Of a stretch of 64,000 bases of DNA, positions 10,603-18,810 are shown piece after piece. The stretch's first letter is position 1, and the number at the start of each line of letters is the position of its first letter. The notes under the pieces are model-generated. The model had not been told where the DNA came from and searched no databases. It worked only from the letters and a program-made list of their open reading frames with translations. The position numbers were made by a program, and so were the translations under genes. The stretch is taken from assembly GCF_008693005.1 (NCBI RefSeq), contig NZ_VXKE01000014.1, positions 62,001-126,000 of the forward strand, read 5' to 3'. The stretch comes from Helicobacter canis (GTDB lineage: Bacteria; Campylobacterota; Campylobacteria; Campylobacterales; Helicobacteraceae).

Positions 10603-10836
10603 ATGACAATCAATGCCATTATAGAGAAAGATACAGATGGGTATTTCGCTTTTGTCCCAGAGTTTAAAGGCTGTGTAACTTGCGCGCAAAGCCACGAAGA
10701 AGCTGCGGCTAATATCACAGAAGCTGCGCAGCTCTACCTAGAGAGCCTAGCTAATGATGAGAGAGCAAATATAGCAAGCAGACACACTGCCATAGTTCCC
10801 ATCGAAGTTAGCCAATGCCTGAACTTCCGCGACTAA
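10603..10836 (+). CDS. hicB: HicB-family antitoxin
   Basis: A 77-residue protein with the HicB partial RNase-H-like fold: an N-terminal beta strand INAIIEKDTDGYFAFVPEFKG, then an S-H-E-E-A helix (AAANITEAAQLYLE). The C-terminal DNA-binding domain of longer HicB proteins is absent. HicB neutralises the mRNA interferase HicA. The next gene starts inside its end (22-bp overlap), the usual coupled arrangement. AAGGAAGAG precedes the ATG. Confidence 0.88.
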   Translation: MTINAIIEKDTDGYFAFVPEFKGCVTCAQSHEEAAANITEAAQLYLESLANDERANIASRHTAIVPIEVSQCLNFRD

Positions 10837-11030
10837 GTGCCAAAGAAGCAGAGAGACTGCTACTGCAAGAAGGGTTTGCCATAGATAGGCAAAAGGGCAG
10901 TCATAGAATCTACAAAAACACATTTATAGAATGGTCTTACCCCATCACGCAGGGCAGACTCTCCACCCCAAAATCATCAAAGAGCTTTTTGCTATTATCG
11001 AGCAAGCAAAACAAGCTTAAGGTATTTGAT
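10815..11030 (+). pseudogene. hicA: HicA-family toxin, frameshifted
   Basis: The first about 38 codons are clear HicA: LPRLSAKEAERLL, then EGFAIDRQKGSHRIYKN, including the catalytic-region GSHRIY. After about 10928 the expected C-terminal half is in another frame, starting near ATG 10931: MVLPHHAGQTLHPKIIKELF, then AIIEQAKQA, ending at TAA 11030. In the original frame the protein instead reads through unrelated residues to 11054. A one-base loss (or two-base gain) near 10925-10932 explains it. The toxin is probably inactive while the antitoxin is intact. Confidence 0.8.
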
Positions 11031-11073
11031 AGAAGATGTGATATGGAAAGATAGGTAGTGTCGTAGGCTTATA

Positions 11074-11269
11074 GATTGCCGAAGTCTTACGACTTCTCGC
11101 AATGACAAACTTTTAGATTCTAGCGACAATGCCCTTTCTCCGTCATTGCGAGGCAGTGGCGATAGCCACAACAAAGCAATCCACAAAGACAAAGCACAAA
11201 AAGTGGATTACTAAAGAAGCTGCGGCTTCGCCTTGTTTTGCCACGCCTTGCAAGCAAGGCTCGATGACG
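11074..11269. repeat. Cluster of three GTCATTGCGAG-type palindromic repeats
   Basis: Three copies of a short dispersed repeat with ends GTCATTGCGAG and GCAATCCA around a variable hairpin lie in the spacer after hicA: 11074-11107 (inverted), 11141-11184 (direct) and 11204-11269 (inverted, more diverged). Each centre folds on itself, for example GAAGTCGTAAGACTTC and GTGGC-GATA-GCCAC. Two more copies occur inside the dehydrogenase frame at 25230 and 25467. No gene is visible in 11055-11299. Confidence 0.75.
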
Positions 11270-11299
11270 ATAAAACACCGCTAGTGTAAAAAGTGGATT

Positions 11300-11617
11300 C
11301 TAGCCAATCGCCTTTAGCCCAATGCTTGCAGCGATGATCACGCACACGCATAGAAGCTTCAAAAGCGAGCGATCTTCTTTATAAAACACCACCCCGACAA
11401 TCACGCCCCCCGCCGCGCCTATGCCTGTCCATATCGCATACGCCACGCCCATAGAGATCTCTTGCATAGCAACAGATAGGCAAGTAAAGCTAAGTGCGAA
11501 GCACCCAATAATCGCCAGCAGATAGAGCCTCTGCCCATCGACAAATCGCTTCATCACAATCACGCCAAAGACCTCCATAAGCCCAGCAGCAAGCAGCATT
11601 ATCCAGTGTATCATCAA
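11300..11617 (-). CDS. SMR-family transporter subunit (YkkD-like)
   Basis: A 105-residue, four-helix small multidrug resistance protein. The active-site Glu of helix 1 is in AAGLMEVFGV, and the conserved AYAIWTGIGAAGGVIVGVVFYKE segment forms helix 3. It closely resembles the YkkD half of YkkCD-type pairs. Its ATG overlaps the stop of the partner gene by 4 bp (ATGA at 11614-11617), so a heterodimer is likely. SMR pairs of this type export guanidinium or quaternary cations; the substrate is inferred. I see no guanidine riboswitch in the short leader. Confidence 0.88.
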   Translation of the reverse strand: MMIHWIMLLAAGLMEVFGVIVMKRFVDGQRLYLLAIIGCFALSFTCLSVAMQEISMGVAYAIWTGIGAAGGVIVGVVFYKEDRSLLKLLCVCVIIAASIGLKAIG

Positions 11618-11946
11618 GCCCCTTTATCGCTTGTGGCAAACTTTAGCCCAATGACCGCGCACATCAGCACCACAATGAGCGTGATCTTTAGCCAAGAAGC
11701 CGGCGCGCCAAAGACCACAATCTCTGCTAGCACGATCCCAGCCGCCCCAATCCCCACAAACACACTATATGCCACGCTAATTTCAATAGCCTTAATCGCA
11801 AGCAGCATACACACAAAGGAAATGCAAATGCCAAGCCCTGTTAGAGCCTGCAAGCCTAGCGTGTCTGCGTATTTGAGCCCGCTTACCCAAAATATCTCAC
11901 AAATACCGCCGATGATGATAAGAAGCCACGCGAGATTTTTGCTCAT
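11614..11946 (-). CDS. SMR-family transporter subunit (YkkC-like)
   Basis: A 110-residue SMR protein with four membrane helices, Glu in GGICEIFWVSGLKYAD (helix 1) and AYSVFVGIGAAGIVLAEIVVFG (helix 3), matching the YkkC half of a paired exporter. I start at ATG 11946, where the membrane helix begins directly; the open frame extends to 12042, but those 32 residues are polar and would overlap the promoter region of the divergent gene. First gene of a two-gene operon with the YkkD-like subunit. Confidence 0.88.
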   Translation of the reverse strand: MSKNLAWLLIIIGGICEIFWVSGLKYADTLGLQALTGLGICISFVCMLLAIKAIEISVAYSVFVGIGAAGIVLAEIVVFGAPASWLKITLIVVLMCAVIGLKFATSDKGA

Positions 11947-11992
11947 ACTCTGCCTTTGGGTGGTTTGAAGCTGCGCATTGTAGCATATAGAG

Positions 11993-11998
11993 TATAAT
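11993..11998 (+). promoter_or_regulatory. Promoter -10 box of the DUF1561 gene
   Basis: TATAAT 59 bp before ATG 12057, in the 110-bp spacer shared with the divergent SMR operon. Confidence 0.55.
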
Positions 11999-12056
11999 GC
12001 CCATTTGTGCGATCGCTTAGGCATCTGCTGCTTATAAGACACGACTAGGAGAGATT

Positions 12057-13910
12057 ATGCCCCTACATCTTCTGCGACCATTTATCTTGCTACTAGCAAT
12101 TCTTTGCTCCATTGGTGCTAGTGAGAGTCTAGCGCGCCAAGCCCCCGCCCAAAAGCTAGCCGATAAGCCTAAAGACAGAGCACTTGTAGTAGCTATGCAA
12201 GGGCAGAAGCTCTGCTACACTCCATCGCACAATGCCATCACCCTAGAGCCTTGCACAAATGCCACCCCCCTTGCGCGCTATGATGTTTTTGCGCGTGTGG
12301 CGTGGTTTATCAACAATGCGTGGCTATGTATGAGCGTGGCGGATAATGAAGTGGATATTGTGCTAAAGCCCTGTGTGCTTAATGACACAAAGCAGAGATT
12401 TGTGCTAAGGGATAGCGCATTCTACACACAGGATAAATCCCTACAAGTAGCCACAAAAGGCAAGGTTGTAGCCCTAGTTACAAAGGGCGCGACTCCACAC
12501 ACGCTAGATTCTAGTATGCAGGAGTGGGCAAGCACCCTTGCTACACCCGCTGGGCTTAATCTTAGCACCTTTATAGGCTGGAGCTTTATCACTCCTAGTG
12601 GGTTTGATATGTATTATCTAGCTAATGCCGCTAGCAAAGATGAGCCCACAGACTTCATCTACAACCCTGAAACAAAGCAAATCGCGCTTTTTAGCCCACA
12701 ATCATTGCAGCTTCTCTGCCTAACCTCTACGCAAACAAGCAAGCAGGAGTGGAACTGGCTGGCATACAAAGAGTGCGCCAAAGGGCAGAAATCACAACAA
12801 TGGGAGATCTTTGCCTTTGGGGAGAATAATCAAGCAATGCTCAAAGACTATCTTGGCAATTTTTTGCGTGTAACCAAATATGGCGTGAATTGGGGTGCGC
12901 CTTATACTGCTACAAGTGCCTATATCGCTAAAGATACTTACAATACACCTACTTCCTTTTTCCACTTTGATAATGCTATGCAAGATTGGCAGAGATTTGT
13001 AGAAGCAAACATTAGCAAGGAGCTAGTAAGCTGTCCAGCTCCGGGCAGCAGCGTGCGCTCTAGTCTTACAAACCCACCACTGCCTAGCCATTTTGCTCTC
13101 AATGATGCGTGGAGAAGGCGGCTGTGGCAGATCGCCACTAGCACAGATGGTGTGCTACAACGAGCAGGAGATTGCGGCGTGTGCTTGCTGCATAGCTATC
13201 AAATGGTAGCAGAGCTTATCGCCCACGCTCAAGCACCGCTAGAATCCGGGGGCTATTTCTTTGACACACAAGCTGGGGCAAACCCTTTCCCCTCCTTTCG
13301 CGCTCGCTACCCACTGCTAGCACAGCAGCTAGAATCCTATACAATGGCAAATGCGCCTAGCACCCAGTCTTGGGCAGATGCGGCAGTGTATGCCACGCAG
13401 GTGTATCGCTCCATTGCTCTAAGTATGTTTCCGGGGTATTTTTGGACTATGCAAGAGTATGCAAGGACGCAAATTGAAATGCTTAATATTCTGCAAGGGT
13501 TTTTTAACGCGCCTGTTGGGAGCGTGTGGATTATCAATGTCTATATGCGCGATGCGCAAGGCAGAGCAAGCGGACACGCGATCCCTGTTTTGCGGCTAGA
13601 GCAAGGCGTGCTATTTATCCCCACAAATGTTACAGGTGGGATTAGCTATGAGGCATTTAGCGGACTACTCTCAAACACCCTTATGGCTACAACCTTGCAA
13701 GAAGCGATCAATGCCCTATCTGCACAAGGTATCGCTAATATCTATATGTTTGCAGCATTGCGCCTAAGAGAGCCTTATAGAAACCCTCTAAACACAGAGA
13801 TTTCAAGCAATAATTGCAGTGGCGATGGAGATGGGCGCAGGGGGAGCGGGGTGCTTCCACTCTCTCAAGCGATCAATCAATGCGCAAGTGGCAGATGTCT
13901 AATCCAATAA
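12057..13910 (+). CDS. Secreted DUF1561 (virulence-modifying-type) protein with lectin-like N-terminus
   Basis: A 617-residue exported protein. A signal peptide covers about residues 1-26 (hydrophobic LLRPFILLLAILCSIGA, then ASES). Residues about 40-300 contain two repeats resembling ricin-B lectin folds (QKLCYTP...LEPC, then W and CM/VLKPC, QWEIF). The C-terminal half carries the family hallmark WRRRLWQIA followed by AGDCGVCLLHSYQMVAEL and SGGYFFDTQAGANPF. DUF1561/PF07598 proteins are the VM proteins expanded in pathogenic Leptospira and also present in Bartonella and Helicobacter; a secreted toxin role is known for Leptospira and only inferred here. The mature protein has many Cys, as expected outside the cytosol. 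It stands alone between a promoter and a palindromic terminator. Confidence 0.8.
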   Translation: MPLHLLRPFILLLAILCSIGASESLARQAPAQKLADKPKDRALVVAMQGQKLCYTPSHNAITLEPCTNATPLARYDVFARVAWFINNAWLCMSVADNEVDIVLKPCVLNDTKQRFVLRDSAFYTQDKSLQVATKGKVVALVTKGATPHTLDSSMQEWASTLATPAGLNLSTFIGWSFITPSGFDMYYLANAASKDEPTDFIYNPETKQIALFSPQSLQLLCLTSTQTSKQEWNWLAYKECAKGQKSQQWEIFAFGENNQAMLKDYLGNFLRVTKYGVNWGAPYTATSAYIAKDTYNTPTSFFHFDNAMQDWQRFVEANISKELVSCPAPGSSVRSSLTNPPLPSHFALNDAWRRRLWQIATSTDGVLQRAGDCGVCLLHSYQMVAELIAHAQAPLESGGYFFDTQAGANPFPSFRARYPLLAQQLESYTMANAPSTQSWADAAVYATQVYRSIALSMFPGYFWTMQEYARTQIEMLNILQGFFNAPVGSVWIINVYMRDAQGRASGHAIPVLRLEQGVLFIPTNVTGGISYEAFSGLLSNTLMATTLQEAINALSAQGIANIYMFAALRLREPYRNPLNTEISSNNCSGDGDGRRGSGVLPLSQAINQCASGRCLIQ

Positions 13911-13951
13911 GACAGATCCCCAAGACAACGCGCACTAGCAAGCTTGTGTCT

Positions 13952-13971
13952 TAGATTCTAGCTAGAATCTA
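13952..13971. terminator. Palindromic word pair between convergent genes
   Basis: TAGATTCTAGCTAGAATCTA is a perfect 20-bp palindrome made of two inverted copies of the genome word, lying between the convergent DUF1561 and yggS genes and overlapping the yggS stop codon. Likely bidirectional terminator by position; no long T run. Confidence 0.5.
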
Positions 13972-14754
13972 GCCTTTAAATAGCGCACTGCCAATGCGCA
14001 CCATATTTGCGCCCTGCATAATGGCGTGCATAAAATCCCCACTCATACCCATAGACAAAGTCTCTACATCGCTATATGCGGCACGAAGCGTGTCGTATAG
14101 GGCTTTTGTTCTAGCAAAGCTCTCTACTACCGCGCTAATATCCTGCGTATGCGCGCCTATGGTCATTAGCCCTTGTAGGTGTAAGTGTGAAGTGCGCGCG
14201 CGGATATGGGCAAAAGCATCGCAAGTAGATTCTAGGGAGAATCCGTGCTTGCTAGGCTCATTGGCGGCATTGACTTGTAAAAGAGCGGGCTGGATTCTGC
14301 CTTGGGCTTTGCACCTTTCATCAAGGCTTAGGGCAAGCTCTATGGAGTCGATAGAGTGGATTAGCGTGGGGCTTAGGGCTAGGAGGTGGTTGATTTTGTT
14401 GCGCTGGAGTGTGCCGATGAAATGCCACTCAATAGGCGTTTGGGGGGCTTGGGGCTTTAGGGTTACTTGATATGGGGGCTGGGCTAGAAGTCGCTCAAGC
14501 TCGCTTGCCTTTTGGCGCAAGTCTTGCACCCTATTTTCTCCAAAGGCTCGCTGCCCGGCTAAGTAGAGCGCGCACATAGATTCTACATCTTGGTATTTGC
14601 TCACTGCTACAAGGGTAACTTTATGCCCTGTAATGCCCGCTTTAGCTTGGTATCGCTCTGTGGCGGCATCGATTTGGCGCGTGATAAGGGCGAGATCGCT
14701 AGCGATGCGCGTTTGCCTAGCTCTTTCTTGCGTATTTTGCGTGTGCTTATCCAT
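13969..14754 (-). CDS. YggS/PLPBP-family pyridoxal phosphate homeostasis protein
   Basis: Cytosolic PLP-binding protein with an alanine-racemase-like barrel, 261 residues from ATG 14754. The PLP lysine is in TLVAVSKYQ (about residue 53), then FGENRVQDL, the [11 protein letters not shown] motif, and GLMTIGAH and [12 protein letters not shown] near the end. I choose 14754 because the longer frame adds 51 hydrophobic residues overlapping fabH that are foreign to the family. ATG 14754 overlaps the fabH stop (ATGGATAA), so translation is probably coupled. Confidence 0.9.
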   Translation of the reverse strand: MDKHTQNTQERARQTRIASDLALITRQIDAATERYQAKAGITGHKVTLVAVSKYQDVESMCALYLAGQRAFGENRVQDLRQKASELERLLAQPPYQVTLKPQAPQTPIEWHFIGTLQRNKINHLLALSPTLIHSIDSIELALSLDERCKAQGRIQPALLQVNAANEPSKHGFSLESTCDAFAHIRARTSHLHLQGLMTIGAHTQDISAVVESFARTKALYDTLRAAYSDVETLSMGMSGDFMHAIMQGANMVRIGSALFKG

Positions 14755-15727
14755 TGTAGGGTGCGCCGCCAAAATGCACAAGCGCAGACCCCCAAGTAAA
14801 GCCCCCACCAAAGGCATCAAGCAGCATAAGATCGCCTTTTTTGAGTCGCTTAGTTTTGTAGGCTTCATCAATAGCCATAGGGATACTAGCAGCAGAAGTG
14901 TTGCCATATTTCTGCACGGTGATAATCACTTGCTCATCGCGCAAGCCTAGCTGCTCGCCTACTGCGGAGATAATGCGCAAGTTTGCCTGATGGGGGATAA
15001 AGAGATCAATGGCGGTGGGGGCTAGCTCATTGCGCTCTAAGATATGAATCACATCGGCAGTGAGTGTGCGCACCGCGTGCTTGAAGACTTCGCTGCCTTT
15101 CATTTGTAGCTTACCGCCACTGCCATCGCTAGATTTTTGAGGGGTCATTAGCAAGTCGCTATACGCGCCATTTGCACCGATATGGACATCAAGTATAGAT
15201 TCTGCTTTATCCTGTGTGCGTGAGATGACTGCAGCTCCTGCCCCATCGCCAAAAAGCACGCAAGTGCCCCTATCGCTAAAATCTAGCACATTGCTGACCT
15301 TTTCTGCCCCCACGATAAGCACATTACTATATGCGCCTGATTCTATGAAGCTTTTTGCCACGGAGAGCAGGTAGATAAACCCCGTGCAAGCGGCAGTTAT
15401 GTCAAAGGCTGGGACATCGGCGATCCCAAGTTTAGCACTAATCAAGCAGGCATTGCTAGGCATAGCCATAAAATCTGGGCTAAGAGTCGCGCAAACCACT
15501 AGATCTATATCTTTCGCGCTAAGACCTGCACGCTCAATGGCAAGTGCTGCGGCTTTAGCACCTAAATCACTGCTACCTTCATCATCGTGCGCAAAATAGC
15601 GAGACTTAATCCCCGTGCGCTTGGTGATCCACTCATCGCTTGTATCAAGCGTGCTTTCAAACTCTGTATTTGGGACACAGCGCGTAGGGACATAGGAGGC
15701 GATGGAGCGCATAGCAGCATAATACAT
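14747..15727 (-). CDS. fabH: 3-oxoacyl-ACP synthase III
   Basis: Condensing enzyme that starts fatty-acid synthesis from acetyl-CoA and malonyl-ACP. 326 residues. The catalytic triad is visible: Cys at about 114 (ITAACTGF), His in [11 protein letters not shown] near 250 and Asn in [12 protein letters not shown] near 280. The start ATG 15727 lies 3 bp after the plsX stop. Member of the ndk-DUF177-rpmF-plsX-fabH cluster, the classic order in Helicobacter. Confidence 0.97.
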   Translation of the reverse strand: MYYAAMRSIASYVPTRCVPNTEFESTLDTSDEWITKRTGIKSRYFAHDDEGSSDLGAKAAALAIERAGLSAKDIDLVVCATLSPDFMAMPSNACLISAKLGIADVPAFDITAACTGFIYLLSVAKSFIESGAYSNVLIVGAEKVSNVLDFSDRGTCVLFGDGAGAAVISRTQDKAESILDVHIGANGAYSDLLMTPQKSSDGSGGKLQMKGSEVFKHAVRTLTADVIHILERNELAPTAIDLFIPHQANLRIISAVGEQLGLRDEQVIITVQKYGNTSAASIPMAIDEAYKTKRLKKGDLMLLDAFGGGFTWGSALVHFGGAPYNG

Positions 15728-15729
15728 CT

Positions 15730-16740
15730 CTACCCCTTTGTGCTAGCAAACGCTTGGGCGATGCGCTCGCACACTTTGGCTTCGCACGCTCTTAGTGCTT
15801 GATATACGGCGTTTTCTATGGCGCGGGCATTGGACTTGCCGTGGCTAATGATTGCTACTTGTTTGACACCAAGCAGCGGTGCGCCGCCGTATTCCGCGTA
15901 ATCGACCTTTTTCTTAAGGTTGGCAAATGCGCCTTTAAGCAGCAAGCCTCCTAGTAGGCGCAAGGGGCTAGTTTTTATCTCTTGCTTTAGAATCTGGCTA
16001 ATGGAGCTTGCCACGCCCTCGCTAGCTTTTAGCACGAGATTTCCGCTAAAGCCATCGCACACGATGACATCAACACTGCCATTAAAAATATCGTTGCCCT
16101 CGACATTGCCCTTGAAAAATGGATAGCCCTTTAGCAGAGCAAAGGCGGCTTTTGTCAGCTCGTTGCCTTTGGATTCTTCCTCGCCATTTGCTAAGAGCCC
16201 TACGCGGATAGCATTGTCATCATAGCCCATTACACTGCGCGCGTATTCATAGCCCATTATCGCAAACTCTACTAGGTATTCTGGCTTGCAGTCGGTGTTT
16301 GCCCCAGCGTCTAAAATCATACTAGGCTTGTGCGTGATAGTTGGCATAAGTGTGCAAATAGCGGGGCGCGAGACGCCATCGATCCTGCCAAGCCGCAGAG
16401 TCGCTAGACTCATAGTCGAGCCGCTATGCCCGGGCGATACAAGCGCATCTGCCTTGCCCTCTCGCACAAGATCTGTGGCGATATAGATTGATGATTCCTT
16501 GCGCTTTAGGGCATCTGTGGCACTCTCTGCCATACGGATATAATCACTACAATGCACCACCTCCACGCGCTCATTTTCCCCATACGCGACACCACTTTGG
16601 GAAAGCACCGGGGTAATCTCTCTCTCATCGCCTACAAGCAGCACCTTGCACTCACGCGCCTTGGCTGCTGCGATAGCACCTTGCACAATGGGCATAACCC
16701 CATGATCAGCACCCATCACATCAACAGCTATTTTCCACAT
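15730..16740 (-). CDS. plsX: Phosphate acyltransferase PlsX
   Basis: Converts acyl-ACP to acyl-phosphate for phospholipid synthesis. 336 residues. It opens with the hallmark [19 protein letters not shown], followed by [25 protein letters not shown] and the C-terminal [27 protein letters not shown] precedes ATG 16740. It sits between rpmF and fabH, as in most Gram-negative genomes. Confidence 0.97.
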   Translation of the reverse strand: MWKIAVDVMGADHGVMPIVQGAIAAAKARECKVLLVGDEREITPVLSQSGVAYGENERVEVVHCSDYIRMAESATDALKRKESSIYIATDLVREGKADALVSPGHSGSTMSLATLRLGRIDGVSRPAICTLMPTITHKPSMILDAGANTDCKPEYLVEFAIMGYEYARSVMGYDDNAIRVGLLANGEEESKGNELTKAAFALLKGYPFFKGNVEGNDIFNGSVDVIVCDGFSGNLVLKASEGVASSISQILKQEIKTSPLRLLGGLLLKGAFANLKKKVDYAEYGGAPLLGVKQVAIISHGKSNARAIENAVYQALRACEAKVCERIAQAFASTKG

Positions 16741-16778
16741 ATCTGCTCCTTAGCCTTTGCGCTCACGCGCTTCACAAG

Positions 16779-16928
16779 TTATTTGTATGAGCCGCTAAAT
16801 TTGTTGATATGGTGTGGTAGCTTCCAGCTGCCGTCTTTATCTTTGATAGGTTTTGCTAGTGCTACTTTGTAGTGAGTCCTGCGCTTTGCCGCTCTTGTTT
16901 TACTTACTCGTCTTTTTGGGACTGCCAT
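16779..16928 (-). CDS. rpmF: 50S ribosomal protein L32
   Basis: A 49-residue basic protein, [20 protein letters not shown] and ending in [11 protein letters not shown]. The MAVPKRR...K.R...RR start is diagnostic of L32; the two-Cys zinc motif is absent. Start ATG 16928, stop TAA 16779-16781, directly between the DUF177 gene and plsX. It was found by reading the gap, being too short for a standard ORF list. Confidence 0.95.
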   Translation of the reverse strand: MAVPKRRVSKTRAAKRRTHYKVALAKPIKDKDGSWKLPHHINKFSGSYK

Positions 16929-16929
16929 A

Positions 16930-17280
16930 CTAATCTCCTTTACTATGATAATCAAGCTTAATAGATTCTATCTCGCTTTGTAAGATAGAATCTAAGTCGA
17001 TAAAGCCATCAAAGCACTCGATCACATCAAATGCCTCAAAGCGTTGGCTTTGTGTATCCCAGAGTCCATCTGCAATATACAAAACCAACTTTTCATCAAT
17101 GCTTTGTAAGAATTCTTCCCCGCTCCTATCGCATATAAGCGCGATCTCTCCTGCTAAATTTGCATTGATACAAAATAGCCCGCGATCTTTAGCGAAAATC
17201 TCACCCTTAAAGCACAGCCCTTGAGAATGCAGCTCAAACGCCTTTGGTGCGGAAGAGATCTTCCTAGCTTGTATGCGCAT
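16930..17280 (-). CDS. DUF177/YceD-like protein upstream of rpmF
   Basis: A 116-residue cytosolic protein with alternating beta strands ([35 protein letters not shown]) and an acidic C-terminal part rich in Asp/Glu. YceD/DUF177 proteins almost always lie just before rpmF, as here (1-bp gap), and are linked to 23S rRNA or ribosome maturation. Sequence similarity is weak in this family, so the call rests partly on position. Confidence 0.75.
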   Translation of the reverse strand: MRIQARKISSAPKAFELHSQGLCFKGEIFAKDRGLFCINANLAGEIALICDRSGEEFLQSIDEKLVLYIADGLWDTQSQRFEAFDVIECFDGFIDLDSILQSEIESIKLDYHSKGD

Positions 17281-17301
17281 AGCAAGCAGTGCTGCTAGAT
17301 T

Positions 17302-17718
17302 CTAGCAAATCTCTTTAGCAGCGAAAAAGAAAGCGATTTCATTGCGCGCATTTTCTAGACTATCGCTTCCATGCACAGCGTTTGCGTCAATGCTTTGCGC
17401 AAAGTCTGCGCGGATTGTGCCGGGCTTGGCTTCCTTGGGGTTTGTCGCGCCCATTAAGTCGCGATTTTTAGCTACGGCATTGTCCCCTTCTAGCACCATT
17501 ACAACTACCGGACCACTTACCATAAACTCGACAAGATCGTTGAAAAATGGGCGGTCTTTGTGGATCGCGTAGAATACTTCTGCATCGCATTTGGAGAGCT
17601 GGAGCTTTTTCATCGCGGCAATTCTTAGTCCATTGCTCTCAAAGCGATCGATGATCTTGCCGATCACGCCCTTTTGCACGGCATCTGGCTTGATGATAGA
17701 AAGAGTCCTTTCTGCCAT
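17302..17718 (-). CDS. ndk: Nucleoside diphosphate kinase
   Basis: 138 residues; transfers the gamma-phosphate between nucleoside triphosphates and diphosphates through a phospho-histidine. Start [23 protein letters not shown]-binding DRPFF and the active-site loop [12 protein letters not shown], with His at about 118. AAGGAG lies before ATG 17718. First gene of the minus-strand cluster that continues to fabH and yggS. Confidence 0.97.
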   Translation of the reverse strand: MAERTLSIIKPDAVQKGVIGKIIDRFESNGLRIAAMKKLQLSKCDAEVFYAIHKDRPFFNDLVEFMVSGPVVVMVLEGDNAVAKNRDLMGATNPKEAKPGTIRADFAQSIDANAVHGSDSLENARNEIAFFFAAKEIC

Positions 17719-17900
17719 AGAATCTCCTTTAAACTTAAGTTTTGGTTAAAGTAATTTGTGATTATAAGCCCCTAATGCTTAAATAACAATTACGCTAGGC
17801 ATACAAGTTTTTACGCACTCTTGCTGCTCTGCTGGATTGCCAATGTTACAAAAAGTATCAAAATGCTTGCAAGCAATACTTTATGCTGGATTTTAAGCTG

Positions 17901-17919
17901 TTTTTTTTTTTTTTTTTTT
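17901..17919 (+). repeat. Poly-T tract (19 T) in the promoter of the lipoprotein operon
   Basis: Nineteen T between a short upstream region and a likely -10 (TTTTAAT, about 17932-17938), 41 bp before ATG 17961. Promoter poly-T or poly-A tracts in H. pylori change spacing between core promoter and UP or regulator sites and vary expression. It controls the following three genes if they form an operon. The rest of the 242-bp spacer (17719-17960) shows no gene. Confidence 0.75.
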
Positions 17920-17960
17920 GATTGAATAGCATTTTAATCTTAAAAACAAAAGGAGCAGCA

Positions 17961-18410
17961 ATGCGACTCAAAGCTTTATCTCTTGCCCTATCGCTTGGTG
18001 CAGGCATAGCTGTCGCTAGCGTTATTTTCACAGGGTGTGCGACTATTACGAGCGGTCCTAGAGAAGAAGTCTCCCTAAGAGCCTCAAATGGAGATAAAGT
18101 AATTGTTACCATTGATAATCGAAAATTGCGCCTCCCAGCCACGATAAAGCTTAAAAGAAAAGGTGAGATGATCTATCTGTATTCAAAAGATAACCCAAAC
18201 TACCAAGATAGCGCTATCAATTCACAAGCTATTGGCAGAAACGAAGTAATGCTGCCACAAAATCTAGTTGCGCTTCTTGATATATTTGGAGTCTTGGCAT
18301 TCATTTTACCCGGTTTTACAAGCCTAGCAGTAGATCAAGCCACTGGCAGTGCCTTTAAATATGCTAATAAACAGCTTGTTTTGCCTGTCTATCCAAAGTG
18401 TGTGAGATAG
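17961..18410 (+). CDS. Lipoprotein, paralogue 1 of a tandem pair
   Basis: 149 residues from ATG 17961, which follows AGGAG by 5 bp; the upstream extension of the frame runs into the poly-T promoter and is not used. A signal peptide with lipobox FTGC gives a lipidated Cys at about 26. The mature part has a beta-rich segment (EEVSLRASNGDKVIVTIDNRKLRLPATIKLKRKG) and a C-terminal hydrophobic hairpin (LLDIFGVLAFILPGFTSLAVDQATG). The next gene shares SNG..V..TID, the DNPNY box and the LPG.TS..VD.ATG box, so they are duplicates. No known function. Confidence 0.85.
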   Translation: MRLKALSLALSLGAGIAVASVIFTGCATITSGPREEVSLRASNGDKVIVTIDNRKLRLPATIKLKRKGEMIYLYSKDNPNYQDSAINSQAIGRNEVMLPQNLVALLDIFGVLAFILPGFTSLAVDQATGSAFKYANKQLVLPVYPKCVR

Positions 18411-18414
18411 AACG

Positions 18415-18810
18415 ATGAGAGTATGTCTTGCAATAATTTTGGTGCTTATTCTTAGCGGCTGTGGAGTCATAACCCATGGGACGAAGCAAAAGGTGCTACT
18501 CACCACTTCAAATGGAAAAAATGTAATGGCTACAATAGATGGGCAAAAGGTGAAAATCCCAGCTGAAGTAAGCATTAGCAGAAAAGGTGCGAATATACAA
18601 GTTTTGCATATCGATAATCCAAACTATGAAGACTCATTTCTTAGTATCGGCGGGCAGGGTGATGTGAGCGTTGGATTTTGGCTAGATATAGTTGGGATTT
18701 TTCTTTTTGTGCTGCCCGGACTTACGAGCGTTGGTGTAGATGCTGCCACGGGCGGTATGTATCAATACTCAAATACGACTTGGACTATCCCACTACAAGA
18801 AAAGAAATAA
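18415..18810 (+). CDS. Lipoprotein, paralogue 2 of a tandem pair
   Basis: 131 residues, 4 bp after its paralogue. Short signal peptide with lipobox LSGC (Cys about 16). It keeps the same core as paralogue 1: TSNGKNVMATIDGQKVKIPAE, then DNPNYED, then IFLFVLPGLTSVGVDAATGG. The hydrophobic C-terminal hairpin could be a glycine-zipper-like membrane insertion. Overall layout resembles small outer-membrane lipoproteins of unknown role; both may act with the DUF4105 protein that follows without a gap. Confidence 0.83.
   Translation: MRVCLAIILVLILSGCGVITHGTKQKVLLTTSNGKNVMATIDGQKVKIPAEVSISRKGANIQVLHIDNPNYEDSFLSIGGQGDVSVGFWLDIVGIFLFVLPGLTSVGVDAATGGMYQYSNTTWTIPLQEKK

Noticed and set aside
11074-11269. 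Possible CRISPR array
   Set aside because: Only three repeats with variable hairpin centres and alternating orientation; no regular spacers and no cas genes.
11947-12056. Guanidine (ykkC) riboswitch before the paired SMR exporter
   Set aside because: The spacer is only 110 bp, shared by two divergent promoters, and I could not find the conserved riboswitch core.
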